From Gammaproteobacteria bacterium (GTDB lineage Bacteria > Pseudomonadota > Gammaproteobacteria > Pseudomonadales > Azotimanducaceae), in assembly GCA_026709365.1 (NCBI GenBank), contig JAPOTD010000010.1, positions 1 through 33,115 on the forward strand: a DNA stretch of 33,115 nt, in the 5' to 3' direction. Below are positions 7,078 to 16,606 of the stretch, piece after piece. Made by a program: the position numbers and the translations under genes. The notes beneath the pieces were generated by a model. It was not told where the DNA came from. It ran no database searches and worked only from the letters and a program-made list of their open reading frames with translations. Every line of letters begins with the position of its first letter. Positions within the stretch are counted from its first letter, which is position 1.

Positions 7078-8514
7078 TCACGCAAGGTCATAGTCGAGAT
7101 GCAGCTCCCGCACTGAAACGATGCCCAAGGGCTTCAAGCTCATGCCATCTGTGTCCTTCGGCATTCGCTCCATGTTGATGCGAGGATTTTTTAGATATTT
7201 CAAAAGGATACGGGAACCCTCCACTGCCTCCTGGTGGGATATCCAAGCACCGGGGCACAGATGCGGGCCGACCCCGAAGGCCATGTGGTTGCGGCGACCA
7301 TCCTTGTTGTAGCCACTGCGCAGGATCTTGCCGGTGTAGAGGTCGTCGCGGAAGATGTTGAAGGTCTCGGGGTCCTTGAATACCCGTTCGTCGTGGTTGG
7401 CGGAGAAGTCCACCATCTCCATGAGCGATCCCGCTGGCACTCTGACGCCGTGCATCACCACGTCGTAGGTGTTGTGGCGGGGTTGGCCGCCGATCGAGGA
7501 GGAGTGGCGCAGCGTTTCGTGAAAGGCCGCATCCCACAGCGAATCGTCGTTGCGCAGCGCCTCGAACTGCTCCGGATTCCGCAGCAGCAGATGCCACATG
7601 TTGAGGATGGCGCCGCGGGTCGTCTCGCCACCGCCGCCGACCACCAGGGCGATGTTGGAGGTGATTTCCTCGGTGGAGAGGTAGTCGCCGTCCACCTTGG
7701 TTTCGCAAAGCTTGGAGATGATGTCCTTGCTGATCGGGTTGCCGACTTCGTCGTGCAGGTAGGTGGGCTGCTTGCGCCGCGCCTCGACGATGCCCTCCAC
7801 GTAGTCCTCCAGATGCTGGCGAGCTTCCAGCCCCTGCTGGTGGGTCTCCGAACCGCCCAGTCCGGACATCATGGAGTTGTACCAGTAGTAAAAGTCGTTC
7901 TGGGCCTCCTTGGGAAAGCCGAGCACTTCGCAGACCACTCGGATGGGGAACTCGTTGGCGAAGGCCATGCCCAACTCCACGGTGCGCACCCCATCGGCCA
8001 TGGAAACCACCCTAGGATCGCTGATGCCGTCCCATGCCTCGATCATCTCCCGTGCTTGGCGCTGAATGGCGGGAATGCGGTTCTTGAGCGACTGGCCAAC
8101 CAAATGCTGCCCGTAGAGGTTGCGCCGCCGCCGATGCTCCACGCCGGACAGCTCCAGTTGGGTGTTGCCAAGCACGCCGCTGGAACTACCCTTGGGGATG
8201 GTGTTGAAGCCTTCGTCGTCGAAGTAGCAGCGGGTGATATCCTCGTATCGGGTGACGTAGTAGGTGTTGTGCAGCCGGTCGTGATAGACCGGGTAGTGGT
8301 CCCTCAGAATGCGGTAGTAGGGGTAAGGGTTGCGGAAGAACTCGGCAGACTGGAGGATTCGGGGATCGAACAGGGGCGTGCCGTCCGGCGCATGGCCCAT
8401 GTCGTAGGCTTGGCCTTCCGGCATTAGGGGGAAGTCGAATTGAGCGCCAGGATCTTTGGCGTGGTCCTCCGGTTCGGCAAAGATATCCAAGGCAAAAGGG
8501 CACCCGGTGGCCAT
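7078..8514 (-). CDS. Cytochrome P450 (canonical, catalytic)
   Basis: This is a 478-residue P450 with I-helix GGGGETT (293-299), ExxR as ETLR (333-336), and haem loop FGVGPHLCPG with ligand Cys420. The start at 8514 is supported by AGGAG six bases before ATG. Its N-terminus is about 40 residues longer than the P450 at 2934-4232, and it carries the same kind of insert before the haem loop (RSGYNKDG). It reads toward the Cys-less homologue and may be cotranscribed with it. Electron donors may be either ferredoxin in the window. A GTGTGTCC array begins 135 bp upstream of the start. Substrate unknown; hydroxylation of a lipid, terpene or steroid-like compound would be usual for such clusters. Confidence 0.95.
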   Translation of the reverse strand: MATGCPFALDIFAEPEDHAKDPGAQFDFPLMPEGQAYDMGHAPDGTPLFDPRILQSAEFFRNPYPYYRILRDHYPVYHDRLHNTYYVTRYEDITRCYFDDEGFNTIPKGSSSGVLGNTQLELSGVEHRRRRNLYGQHLVGQSLKNRIPAIQRQAREMIEAWDGISDPRVVSMADGVRTVELGMAFANEFPIRVVCEVLGFPKEAQNDFYYWYNSMMSGLGGSETHQQGLEARQHLEDYVEGIVEARRKQPTYLHDEVGNPISKDIISKLCETKVDGDYLSTEEITSNIALVVGGGGETTRGAILNMWHLLLRNPEQFEALRNDDSLWDAAFHETLRHSSSIGGQPRHNTYDVVMHGVRVPAGSLMEMVDFSANHDERVFKDPETFNIFRDDLYTGKILRSGYNKDGRRNHMAFGVGPHLCPGAWISHQEAVEGSRILLKYLKNPRINMERMPKDTDGMSLKPLGIVSVRELHLDYDLA

Positions 8515-8649
8515 ACGTCGCTCCTGCGCTTATGCGCTGTTTGCACTTCGTTGCGTTGCCGCTCAGGCGGTAAATTAACGCGAACGCGGCACGGTTCACA
8601 ATCCCTTCGCTGGCTTCCTCCCGTTCCTCAATCTCCGACGCGAACCCCA

Positions 8650-8836
8650 TTGTGTCCCGCCCCAATATGTGTGTCCCGCTCAACTACATGTGTGTCCCGC
8701 TCGACGTGCGTGTCCGGCTCGACGATGTGTGTGTCCCTTTCAACGAAACTATGTGTGTGTCCCTTTCAACGAAACTCACTCAACGCACAGCAGCCCCCAG
8801 TGCTATCCTGCTCACCCACCGAATACATGTGTGTCC
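8650..8836 (+). repeat. GTGTGTCC array B (7 copies)
   Basis: Copies start at 8650 (TTGTGTCC), 8669, 8690, 8708 (GCGTGTCC), 8729, 8755 and 8829. The others are exact GTGTGTCC. The first six are spaced 19, 21, 18, 21 and 26 bp; the seventh is 74 bp further on. Downstream of each core most units continue CGCTCAAC, CGCTCGAC or CTTTCAAC, so a unit of about 21 bp is evident. Two adjacent units share CTTTCAACGAAACT. The array fills the gap between a P450 gene (minus) and the EthD-like gene (plus). Short open frames across it translate as repeated CVPL/CVSL motifs and are not genes. Confidence 0.9.
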
Positions 8837-8873
8837 AACTCAACATCCAACTCAACAGAGAGAGGAAGCAACC

Positions 8874-9251
8874 ATGCCTCATTTCGTTCTCATCGGCCTT
8901 TGCGAACCGCCGGAAGCCGACAGCCAGGCGGCCTTTGAGGAATGGTTCGTTGATCAGCACATCGAGGACACCGCCAAGTGCCCCAACTTCATTCGCGGCA
9001 GCGTGTTCAAGCTGAGCGGACCGCACTTGGACGGGACGACGATCTCGGAGTATCTCTCCCTTTATGAGGTCGAAGCGCCGAGCTACGAGGAGGCGGAGCG
9101 CGTCCTCAACGAATGGCAGCGCGACCCGGACGCTTGGGAAGGCCGCAGGAACCACCTCGAGACCGGCGAGCGGCTCGGCGGGATTCCGTTGCGAGTCAAA
9201 GGTTCCGGATGGTACGAACACATCAAGTCCTTTGAGGCCCCCAAGGCTTGA
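8874..9251 (+). CDS. Small EthD/dimeric alpha-beta barrel family protein
   Basis: This 125-residue protein begins MPHFVLIGLCEPP. GAGAGGAAG upstream gives a clear ribosome site. The pattern (beta strand, helix with FEEWFVDQHIEDTAKCPNF, strands with SLYEVEAP, second helix) matches the EthD-like or stress-responsive ferredoxin-fold dimeric barrel, small proteins often found with oxygenase and degradation genes. Their exact roles are rarely known; EthD itself is needed by a P450 system for ether breakdown. Its place beside three P450-family genes and ahead of a ferredoxin gene supports a role in the same pathway. The fold call is based on sequence pattern only. Confidence 0.7.
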   Translation: MPHFVLIGLCEPPEADSQAAFEEWFVDQHIEDTAKCPNFIRGSVFKLSGPHLDGTTISEYLSLYEVEAPSYEEAERVLNEWQRDPDAWEGRRNHLETGERLGGIPLRVKGSGWYEHIKSFEAPKA

Positions 9252-9309
9252 CCGGCGCAAGCCAAGCCCCGCTCGGTGCCTCATCCGCAGCCGGCGGTCT
9301 TCCATCCAC

Positions 9310-9344
9310 GACCGCCAAGGCGGTCGCGCACAAGGCGGTCGCGC
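9310..9344 (+). repeat. Hairpin plus 15-bp tandem duplication after the EthD-like gene
   Basis: A perfect 7-bp inverted repeat GACCGCC/GGCGGTC with an AA loop (9310-9325) overlaps two copies of CAAGGCGGTCGCGC (9316-9329 and 9331-9344), a 15-bp period. It lies 60 bp after the stop. The hairpin could act as a terminator, though no T-tract follows. Confidence 0.5.
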
Positions 9345-9406
9345 CATTGGCAAGGCCGGGCAATTTGGCTAGCCTACCCAGCTGCTGACGGAGACGGCCA
9401 AACCCA

Positions 9407-9709
9407 TTGACTTTCGTAATCACCAATGCCTGCATCGACGTGCGGGACCAGTCGTGCATCGAGGTCTGCCCGGTGGATTGCATCCACTTTGATGAAGGCC
9501 ACGACCGCATGTGCTATGTCCATCCGGATGAGTGCATCGACTGCGCCGCCTGCGAATCGGCCTGTCCGGTGGGCGCCATCTTTGCGGATGCCCAACTGCC
9601 GTCGGAGATGGCCGAATTCACCGCCATCAACGCGCAGTGGTTCGAGGACAAGGCCGCCGCCCGACAACGGGTGGACGGGATCGCCGGGCAGGGTCTGTCG
9701 GTGGGTTGA
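9407..9709 (+). CDS. fdxA: 7Fe ferredoxin (3Fe-4S plus 4Fe-4S), FdxA-type
   Basis: This 100-residue ferredoxin has the dicluster pattern. Cys9, Cys17 and Cys53 should hold a 3Fe-4S cluster, and Cys21, Cys43, Cys46 and Cys49 (ECIDCAACESACP) a 4Fe-4S cluster. The residue at position 12 is Val where Azotobacter FdI has a further Cys, as in mycobacterial FdxA proteins. Start is TTG at 9407, chosen because MTFVIT is the conserved beginning of the family. It transfers low-potential electrons in the cytosol. It sits 155 bp after the EthD-like gene and could serve the nearby P450s or be a general ferredoxin. Confidence 0.92.
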   Translation: MTFVITNACIDVRDQSCIEVCPVDCIHFDEGHDRMCYVHPDECIDCAACESACPVGAIFADAQLPSEMAEFTAINAQWFEDKAAARQRVDGIAGQGLSVG

Positions 9710-9974
9710 GCGGCCCGAGGTGCGCCAGCCCGGATTGCGGGAGCAGGCTCCAGTCGCGGCCCACGCAATGCTTGTCCGGCCATTCTCATTTTGACCGATG
9801 GCAGCTTAGCCGCTCGTTTGCCTTGAGGTTGGCAATGATCCCGCTCCGCGAATCCCACTCCGGAGCGGGGGCGCAACGCACCCATAGGCATCGAAGGCGC
9901 GCGTTCGCGCCCGACCGGGAAACCTGGGCCACACTTGATCCAAAGCGAGAATTGCTGATGCCCGGCCGATGCAG
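9710..9974. other. Intergenic stretch upstream of the suf operon
   Basis: No gene is supported here; open frames on either strand have no family features. No clear IscR- or SufR-type palindrome was seen. The promoter-like elements at its right end are listed separately. Confidence 0.4.
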
Positions 9975-10004
9975 TTGGGCATTCCTCCCCGCCATAGTTA
10001 CAAT
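9975..10004 (+). promoter_or_regulatory. Candidate sigma-70 promoter of the suf operon
   Basis: TTGGGC (9975-9980) and TACAAT (9999-10004) are separated by 18 bp and lie about 36 bp before the sufB start. The spacing and a good -10 make this the best promoter candidate in the gap. It has not been tested against background. Confidence 0.4.
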
Positions 10005-10040
10005 GCGCCATACCGTGAGCCGCATTCGGAAAAGCCCGCC

Positions 10041-11494
<1,454 letters not shown>

Positions 11495-11498
<4 letters not shown>

Positions 11499-12241
11499 GC
11501 CTGCTTGCGGTCGATGGCCTGCGCGCCGACGTCAACGGCAAGCCGATCCTCAAGAATCTCAGCCTGCGGGTCGAGGCCGGTGAGATCCACGCCATCATGG
11601 GGCCCAACGGTTCCGGCAAGAGCACCTTGGCCAACGTGCTGGCCGGCCGGCCGGGCTACGAGGTCACTGCCGGGCAGGTGTCGTTCAACGACGCCGACCT
11701 GGTCGGCATGGCACCCGAAGCGCGGGCTCAAGCGGGTCTGTTCCTAGCCTTTCAGTACCCGGTGGAGATACCCGGCGTCAGCAACATGGAGTTTCTCAAG
11801 GCGGCATGGGACAGCCACTTGGCCGCCCAGGGAGCGCAGCCGGAGTCCGCAGTCGGCTTCATGAAGCGGGCGCGGACGCTGGCGGCGAGCCTCGGGCTGA
11901 ACCCGGAGTTCCTCAAGCGCGGGGTCAACGAGGGCTTCAGCGGCGGCGAGAAGAAGCGCAACGAAATCCTGCAGCTGCTGCTGCTCGAACCCAAGCTCGC
12001 CGTGCTTGACGAAACCGACTCCGGCCTCGACATCGACGCCCTGCAGACCGTCGCCGCCGGGGTCAACCGCTTCCGCAGCGCCGACAACGGCGTGCTGCTG
12101 ATCACCCACTACCAACGGCTGCTCAACCACATCGTCCCGGATCAAGTGCATGTGCTCAGCGAAGGCCGCATCGTCGCCAGCGGCGACCGGCATCTGGCCG
12201 AGAAGCTGGAGGCCGAAGGCTACGCATGGCTGTCGGAGTAG
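11495..12241 (+). CDS. sufC: Fe-S cluster assembly ATPase SufC
   Basis: This 248-residue ABC-type ATPase belongs to the SufBCD complex. Walker A is GPNGSGKST (36-44), the signature is FSGGEKKR, Walker B is [12 protein letters not shown], and the H-loop is ITHYQR. Start is TTG overlapping the sufB stop by four bases (TTGA), a classic coupled arrangement. It is cytosolic and drives structural changes of the SufB-SufD scaffold. Confidence 0.97.
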
Positions 12242-13392
12242 AGGCGCTGCAGGACCTGGAGGCGCCGCCTTGGCTCGATGCCGAGGGCTTCAGGCGCTGC
12301 CGGCAGGCCTTGGACGGCAAGCTGGCGCGGGAGACCTGGAAGTACTCGCCGCTGCCGAAGGTCGCCAACGCGCTGATCCGTGCCGATGCCCATCGGCAGC
12401 CGCCCGCCGTGGCGCTGCCGCCGGAAGCGGCGCTTCATCGCCTTGATGAATCGGATGCGCCGCCGCTCGAAATAGACTTAAACCGCTATCCGCTGGCGGG
12501 CATCGCCGCCGCCCGCGCCGGGGCGGGCTGGTTGATTGACGTCAAGCGAACGCCCAGCCATCCCTTGCGCATTCCGGCTCCCGCCCCCGGGGCTGTTGCC
12601 GCCCCGCTGCTCGTGCGGGTGGCGCCGGGCTGCCGGGTCGAGCTCGAACAGGAGGCCTTGCCCCGCAACGACGGGTCGCCGATGCCGCAGCCGAAGCGTG
12701 GCGGAGTGGCGGCGATGCCCAGCCCGGCCGGCTTGCGCGCACAGGTTCTGGTGCTGTCGCTGGCCGCGGATTCCGAAGCACACTGGGCAGCGGCGCAGTT
12801 CACGCCTGATGTCGAGGAGTGGTCGTTGCTGCAGGCCCATCTGCAGCGCAACGCGGCGCTGACGCTCAACCAGCAATGCGCCGTCGGCGGCTTCCTGCGC
12901 CAGGATGTCAACGTCGTTCTCGGCGGCCAAGGCGCCCGTCTTGCCAGCGTTGGGGCGGCGTTGGTGCGCGATGGCGGGCGGCTCGATCAGCAACTCGTGG
13001 TTGAACATGCCAGTCGCGGCACCGTCAGCCGCATCAAGCAGCACAACTTGGCGGCGGGCAGGAGCCGCTGCACCTTCAACGGCCGCATCCACATCCACGT
13101 CGGCGCGGCCGGCGCCGATGCGGACCTCTCCAACCGCAACTTGGCCCTAGACCCCAGTGCTGAGGTCAACACCAAGCCGGAACTGGAGATCTACAACGAC
13201 GACGTGCGGTGCGCCCACGGCGCCACCGTCGGGCAGTTGGACGCCGAGGCGCTGTTCTATCTGCTCAGCCGGGGCTTGGAGACCTGGCAGGCGCAGCGCC
13301 TGCTCAGCCTCGGCTTCCTGCGCGACGGCCTCGCCGGCCCGTTCGCGGAACCGGCTGCGGAAGCCTTCGCCGCGCACTTCGCCAGCGCCTGA
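12226..13392 (+). CDS. sufD: Fe-S cluster assembly protein SufD
   Basis: This 388-residue SufD is a paralogue of SufB and part of the SufBC2D scaffold. The C-terminal core has the family features HNLAAGRSRCTFNGRIHI and KPELEIYNDDVRCAHGATVG, the latter carrying the conserved Cys and His region. The N-terminal third is more variable, as usual. The ATG overlaps the sufC end by 16 bp. Confidence 0.95.
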   Translation: MAVGVEALQDLEAPPWLDAEGFRRCRQALDGKLARETWKYSPLPKVANALIRADAHRQPPAVALPPEAALHRLDESDAPPLEIDLNRYPLAGIAAARAGAGWLIDVKRTPSHPLRIPAPAPGAVAAPLLVRVAPGCRVELEQEALPRNDGSPMPQPKRGGVAAMPSPAGLRAQVLVLSLAADSEAHWAAAQFTPDVEEWSLLQAHLQRNAALTLNQQCAVGGFLRQDVNVVLGGQGARLASVGAALVRDGGRLDQQLVVEHASRGTVSRIKQHNLAAGRSRCTFNGRIHIHVGAAGADADLSNRNLALDPSAEVNTKPELEIYNDDVRCAHGATVGQLDAEALFYLLSRGLETWQAQRLLSLGFLRDGLAGPFAEPAAEAFAAHFASA

Positions 13393-13393
13393 C

Positions 13394-14605
13394 ATGGCAG
13401 CGTCATTGGACATCAGCGGCGACTTCCCGATCCTCGCCCGGCAAGTCAACGGCCAGCCGCTCACCTACCTCGACAGCGCCGCCACCACGCAAAAGCCGCA
13501 GGCGGTCATCGACGCCATCCGCCACTACTACGAACGCCGCAACGCCAACGTCCACCGCGCCGCCCATGCGCTGGCGGAGGAGGCGACCGCGGCCATGGAG
13601 GATGCCCGCGCCAAGGTCGCCGCCTTGGTCGGCGCAGGCGACGCCCGCGAGCTCATCTTCACCCGAGGTGCCACCGAGGGCATCAATCTGGTTGCCGCGG
13701 GCCTGACGGACCGGCTCGGGCCCGGTGACGAAGTGCTGATCACGGAACTGGAGCACCACTCCAACATCGTGCCTTGGCAAATGCTCTGCCAACGCAGCGG
13801 CGCGGCGCTGGTCGCCTGCCGAGTGACGGCAACCGGTGAGATCGACTTGTCAGACTTCCATGCCAAGCTCCGCCCGCGCACCAAGCTGGTGGCCATTGGC
13901 CACGTGAGCAACGCGCTGGGCACCGTCAATCCGGTTGCGGCATTGATCGAAGCGGCCCATGCCCAAGGCGCCCTGGCCCTGATCGACGGCGCCCAGGCGG
14001 TGCAGCACCTCGATGTGGACGTCGGCCGCCTCGGCTGTGACTTCTACGCCTTCTCAGCGCACAAGCTGTTCGGTCCCACCGGCATCGGCGCGCTCTACGG
14101 CAGGGCCGCCCTGCTCGAGGAGCTGCCGCCCTACCAAGGCGGGGGCGAGATGATCGAGCACGTGAGCATTGAGCGCACGATCTACAACCAACCGCCCTAC
14201 AAGTTCGAGGCCGGCACGCCCAACATCGCCGGCGCCGTTGGCTTCGGAGCGGCTGCGGACTACCTCGCCGGCCTGCCCCGCCAAGCGCTGCGCGACCGGG
14301 AGGCGGCGCTGGTCAGTCAGGCCGTCAGCCGCCTCAAGCAGATTCCCGGCCTGCGGATGGTCGGCGAGCCTCGCGAGCGGGTGTCGGTGGTCTCCTTTCT
14401 GGTCGACGGCGGCCACCCCCATGACTTCGGCACCCTGCTCGACCAGCAGGGCATTGCCGTGCGCACCGGCCACCACTGCGCCATGCCGCTGATGGAGCGG
14501 CTTGGCGTTCCGGGCACCATCCGCGCCTCATTCGCGTTGTATAATTCGCCCGCCGACGTCGAGCGCCTGGTCGCCGGCGTCGAGAAGGCCATTGAGTTTG
14601 TTTGA
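13394..14605 (+). CDS. sufS: Cysteine desulfurase SufS (class II)
   Basis: This 403-residue PLP enzyme turns cysteine to alanine and passes the sulfur to SufE. The PLP lysine is Lys224 in SAHKLFGP, ELEHHSN holds the conserved His pair, and the catalytic Cys362 is in RTGHHCAMP, the class II pattern. The start (MAASLDISGDFP) lies one base after the sufD stop (TGACATG). A longer frame upstream only reads through sufD. Confidence 0.97.
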   Translation: MAASLDISGDFPILARQVNGQPLTYLDSAATTQKPQAVIDAIRHYYERRNANVHRAAHALAEEATAAMEDARAKVAALVGAGDARELIFTRGATEGINLVAAGLTDRLGPGDEVLITELEHHSNIVPWQMLCQRSGAALVACRVTATGEIDLSDFHAKLRPRTKLVAIGHVSNALGTVNPVAALIEAAHAQGALALIDGAQAVQHLDVDVGRLGCDFYAFSAHKLFGPTGIGALYGRAALLEELPPYQGGGEMIEHVSIERTIYNQPPYKFEAGTPNIAGAVGFGAAADYLAGLPRQALRDREAALVSQAVSRLKQIPGLRMVGEPRERVSVVSFLVDGGHPHDFGTLLDQQGIAVRTGHHCAMPLMERLGVPGTIRASFALYNSPADVERLVAGVEKAIEFV

Positions 14606-14630
14606 TTCGCCGACGCCGAGGCTGCCACTG

Positions 14631-15005
14631 ATGAGCGTTGCCACCTTCAATCCCGCCGATGCCGCGGCGATAACCGTCACCGACGCTGCGGTGGCGCACA
14701 TCGCGCGCCAGATCGCCCGCTCCGGCCGCTCCTGCCTGCGCTTGGGCCTGAAGGAAAGCGGCTGCAATGGCTACATGTACGTGCTCGACTACATCGACCG
14801 GCCGCAGGCGGACGACCGCGCCTTTGAGATTGCGCAAGGCTTGGCGCTCCACGTCCGCCAAAGCGACCTGCACCTATTGCGGGGCACCGAGGTGGACTTG
14901 ATCACTGAGGGCCTGAACACCAACCTGCAGTTCAAGAACCCCAACGCCACCGCCCAGTGCGGCTGCGGCGAGAGCTTTTCCCTGGCCGCTGACGACGCGG
15001 GCTGA
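14631..15005 (+). CDS. sufA: A-type Fe-S carrier, SufA/IscA/ErpA family
   Basis: This 124-residue protein has the three conserved cysteines: Cys45 in KESGCNGYMY, and Cys110 and Cys112 in QCGCGESF. These bind an Fe-S cluster for delivery to target proteins. It is 25 bp after sufS and 3 bp before sufT. The name sufA is given by operon context; sequence alone cannot separate SufA from IscA or ErpA. Confidence 0.92.
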   Translation: MSVATFNPADAAAITVTDAAVAHIARQIARSGRSCLRLGLKESGCNGYMYVLDYIDRPQADDRAFEIAQGLALHVRQSDLHLLRGTEVDLITEGLNTNLQFKNPNATAQCGCGESFSLAADDAG

Positions 15006-15008
15006 CCC

Positions 15009-15533
15009 ATGGAGCGGCGGATCATTCCCACCGCCCGGCCGGTGCAGGGCAAGCTGGTGCCCACCGGCGATCCGGTCCGCATTCCCGTCGGCACCTTCGT
15101 CACCCTCACCCAGGCGCTGGGCGGCAGCTACACCGTCATCTTCGACGGCAACATGGCGCGCATTGACGGCGCCGACAGCGACGCCCTGGGCCTGACCCCG
15201 GAAACGCTGGCGTTCGAGCCGCCCGCCGACGGCGCCGTTGACGCCCGGCAGGTTGATGCCGCGCTGTCGAGCGTCTTTGACCCGGAGATACCGGTCAACA
15301 TCGTCGATCTGGGGCTGATCTACGCCCGCCGCATCGAGGCGGGTCGAGTCCACATCGACATGACCCTCACCGCGCCCGGCTGCGGGATGGGGCCGGTGCT
15401 GGTCGATGAGGTCAAGGCGCGCGTCGCCCAAGTGCCGTTCGTCACCGAGGTGGAGGTGGAATTGGTGTTCGACCCGCCCTGGTCCCGGGAGCGCATGAGC
15501 GAGGAAGCCCAACTGGAACTCGGCCTCTTCTAG
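15009..15533 (+). CDS. sufT: SufT, MIP18/DUF59 family Fe-S maturation factor
   Basis: This 174-residue protein has a short N-terminal domain with GTFVTLTQALGGSYTV, typical of SufT, and a C-terminal MIP18 domain (VFDPEIPVNIVDLGLIY, and the Cys in APGCGMGP). SufT proteins aid Fe-S cluster insertion under high demand. It is located in the suf operon between the A-type carrier and sufE. Confidence 0.94.
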   Translation: MERRIIPTARPVQGKLVPTGDPVRIPVGTFVTLTQALGGSYTVIFDGNMARIDGADSDALGLTPETLAFEPPADGAVDARQVDAALSSVFDPEIPVNIVDLGLIYARRIEAGRVHIDMTLTAPGCGMGPVLVDEVKARVAQVPFVTEVEVELVFDPPWSRERMSEEAQLELGLF

Positions 15534-15541
15534 GCGATCGC

Positions 15542-15961
15542 ATGGGACACCCAATGGCGCTTGAGGAGATCCGCGAGGCCTTCTCCTTCTTCGACGGCTG
15601 GGAGGACAAGTACCGCTTCGTCATCGATCTCGGCAAGGACCTGCCGCAGCTGGACGACGCGCGCAGAACGCCCGCCAATTTGGTGCGCGGCTGCCAAAGC
15701 CAAGTCTGGCTGCTGACCGAGCGGCTTGGTGGCCGAATGCGCTTCGCCATCGACAGCGACGCGCAAATCGTGCGCGGGCTGATCGCCATCATCCTGACCG
15801 TCTTCCAAGACCGAACGCCGGACGAGATCCGCGCCTTCGACATTGAAGGCCTGTTCGCGGAGCTGGAGTTGATCAAGCACCTGACGCCCACCCGAGGCAA
15901 CGGCCTGCGAGCCATGGTGGCGCGCATTCATCAGGAAGCCGAGCGCGCCTCGCTGGACTGA
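15542..15961 (+). CDS. sufE: Cysteine desulfuration protein SufE
   Basis: This 139-residue SufE accepts persulfide sulfur from SufS on Cys51 in LVRGCQSQVWL. A second Met at 15554 (MALEEI) is an equally good start. It is last in the suf operon. Its 3' end overlaps the minus-strand glycosyltransferase-like gene by about 31 bp, so the operon ends in a convergent overlap. Confidence 0.95.
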   Translation: MGHPMALEEIREAFSFFDGWEDKYRFVIDLGKDLPQLDDARRTPANLVRGCQSQVWLLTERLGGRMRFAIDSDAQIVRGLIAIILTVFQDRTPDEIRAFDIEGLFAELELIKHLTPTRGNGLRAMVARIHQEAERASLD

Positions 15962-16605
15962 AGCCCCAGGAACCGGCGCCAATCATCGATCCCGTCCACG
16001 TCCCAAGTGGTTGGCAGTTCGGCGACGCGCAGGCGCAACCGTTCGGCTTGGGCGCGGGTGTCGGCCAGCACGGCCGGGGTGCTCCAGGCCATGCCCTGGA
16101 ACAGGCGCGGCGCCGGGGCCTTGAGCCCAACCAATCCGTAGCCGCCGTCCTCCACAGGGCCGAGCACCAAGTCGTGAGCGGCCAGAGCGGCCGCTGCCTG
16201 CTTGATGTAGGAGAGGTCGATCTGCGGCAAGTCGGAGCCAACGATCAGGGCTGAATGGCCGACGGCGCAGCAGGCGGTCACGGCGGCGTGCATCTTGACG
16301 CCCAAGTCACCCTGCGGCTGCACCTTGACCGTCGCGCCCAAGCGCTGCGCCCAAGCCGCCACCTGCGGGTGGCCGACATCGCCGTTCACCCACAATTCCT
16401 TGGTCAACTCGCAGCCAGCCAAGCGGTCGAGAACGTGCGCCACTAGGGCCTCATGGGCACGGCAGGCCGCGGCGGCGCCCAAGTGCCGGGCCAAGCGGGT
16501 TTTGACCCGGCCGGGATCGGGCGCCTTGGCGAACACGCAAAGGCGCGGCTCAGCGACCATGGCAGTGCCGATACGCGGCTCATTGGCCATAGGCTCATTG
16601 GCCAT
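15931..16605 (-). CDS. Glycosyltransferase-like protein, TIGR04282 family (rSAM/selenodomain-associated transferase 1)
   Basis: This is a protein of about 224 residues with a nucleotide-diphosphosugar transferase fold (DUF2064). Diagnostic motifs are LCVFAKAPDPGRVKTRLA near the N-terminus, LIVGSDLPQ, and LGPVEDGGYGLVG. The start lies in a perfect 15-bp tandem duplication, so ATG exists at both 16605 and 16590 (the protein starts MANEPMANEP or MANEP). The gene overlaps the end of the partner at 16595-17275 by 11 bp. In other genomes the pair is found beside radical SAM genes and, in some, with arsenosugar synthesis. No such gene is next to it here. The substrate is unknown. Confidence 0.9.
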   Translation of the reverse strand: MANEPMANEPRIGTAMVAEPRLCVFAKAPDPGRVKTRLARHLGAAAACRAHEALVAHVLDRLAGCELTKELWVNGDVGHPQVAAWAQRLGATVKVQPQGDLGVKMHAAVTACCAVGHSALIVGSDLPQIDLSYIKQAAAALAAHDLVLGPVEDGGYGLVGLKAPAPRLFQGMAWSTPAVLADTRAQAERLRLRVAELPTTWDVDGIDDWRRFLGLQSSEARSAS

Positions 16606-16606
16606 A
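16577..16606. repeat. Perfect 15-bp tandem duplication over a start codon
   Basis: GGCTCATTGGCCATA occurs twice without a gap (16577-16591, 16592-16606). On the minus strand this doubles the ATG and the next four codons (MANEP) of the TIGR04282 gene while keeping the frame. Confidence 0.9.

Noticed and set aside
8650-8836. CRISPR array
   Set aside because: The repeated core is only 8 bp, spacers resemble each other and are about 10-18 bp, and there is no leader or cas gene in the window.
8652-8873. Longer N-terminus of the EthD-like protein with repeated MCVPL motifs
   Set aside because: It is the translation of array B. The ATG at 8874 has a good Shine-Dalgarno and matches the family length.
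9316-9344. Start of a fourth repeat array
   Set aside because: Only two copies of an unrelated 15-bp unit, adjacent and overlapping a hairpin; it has no GTGTGTCC core.
14536-14546. TATAAT in the end of sufS as a promoter for the downstream suf genes
   Set aside because: It lies in coding sequence, no matching -35 was found, and the genes are tightly coupled.
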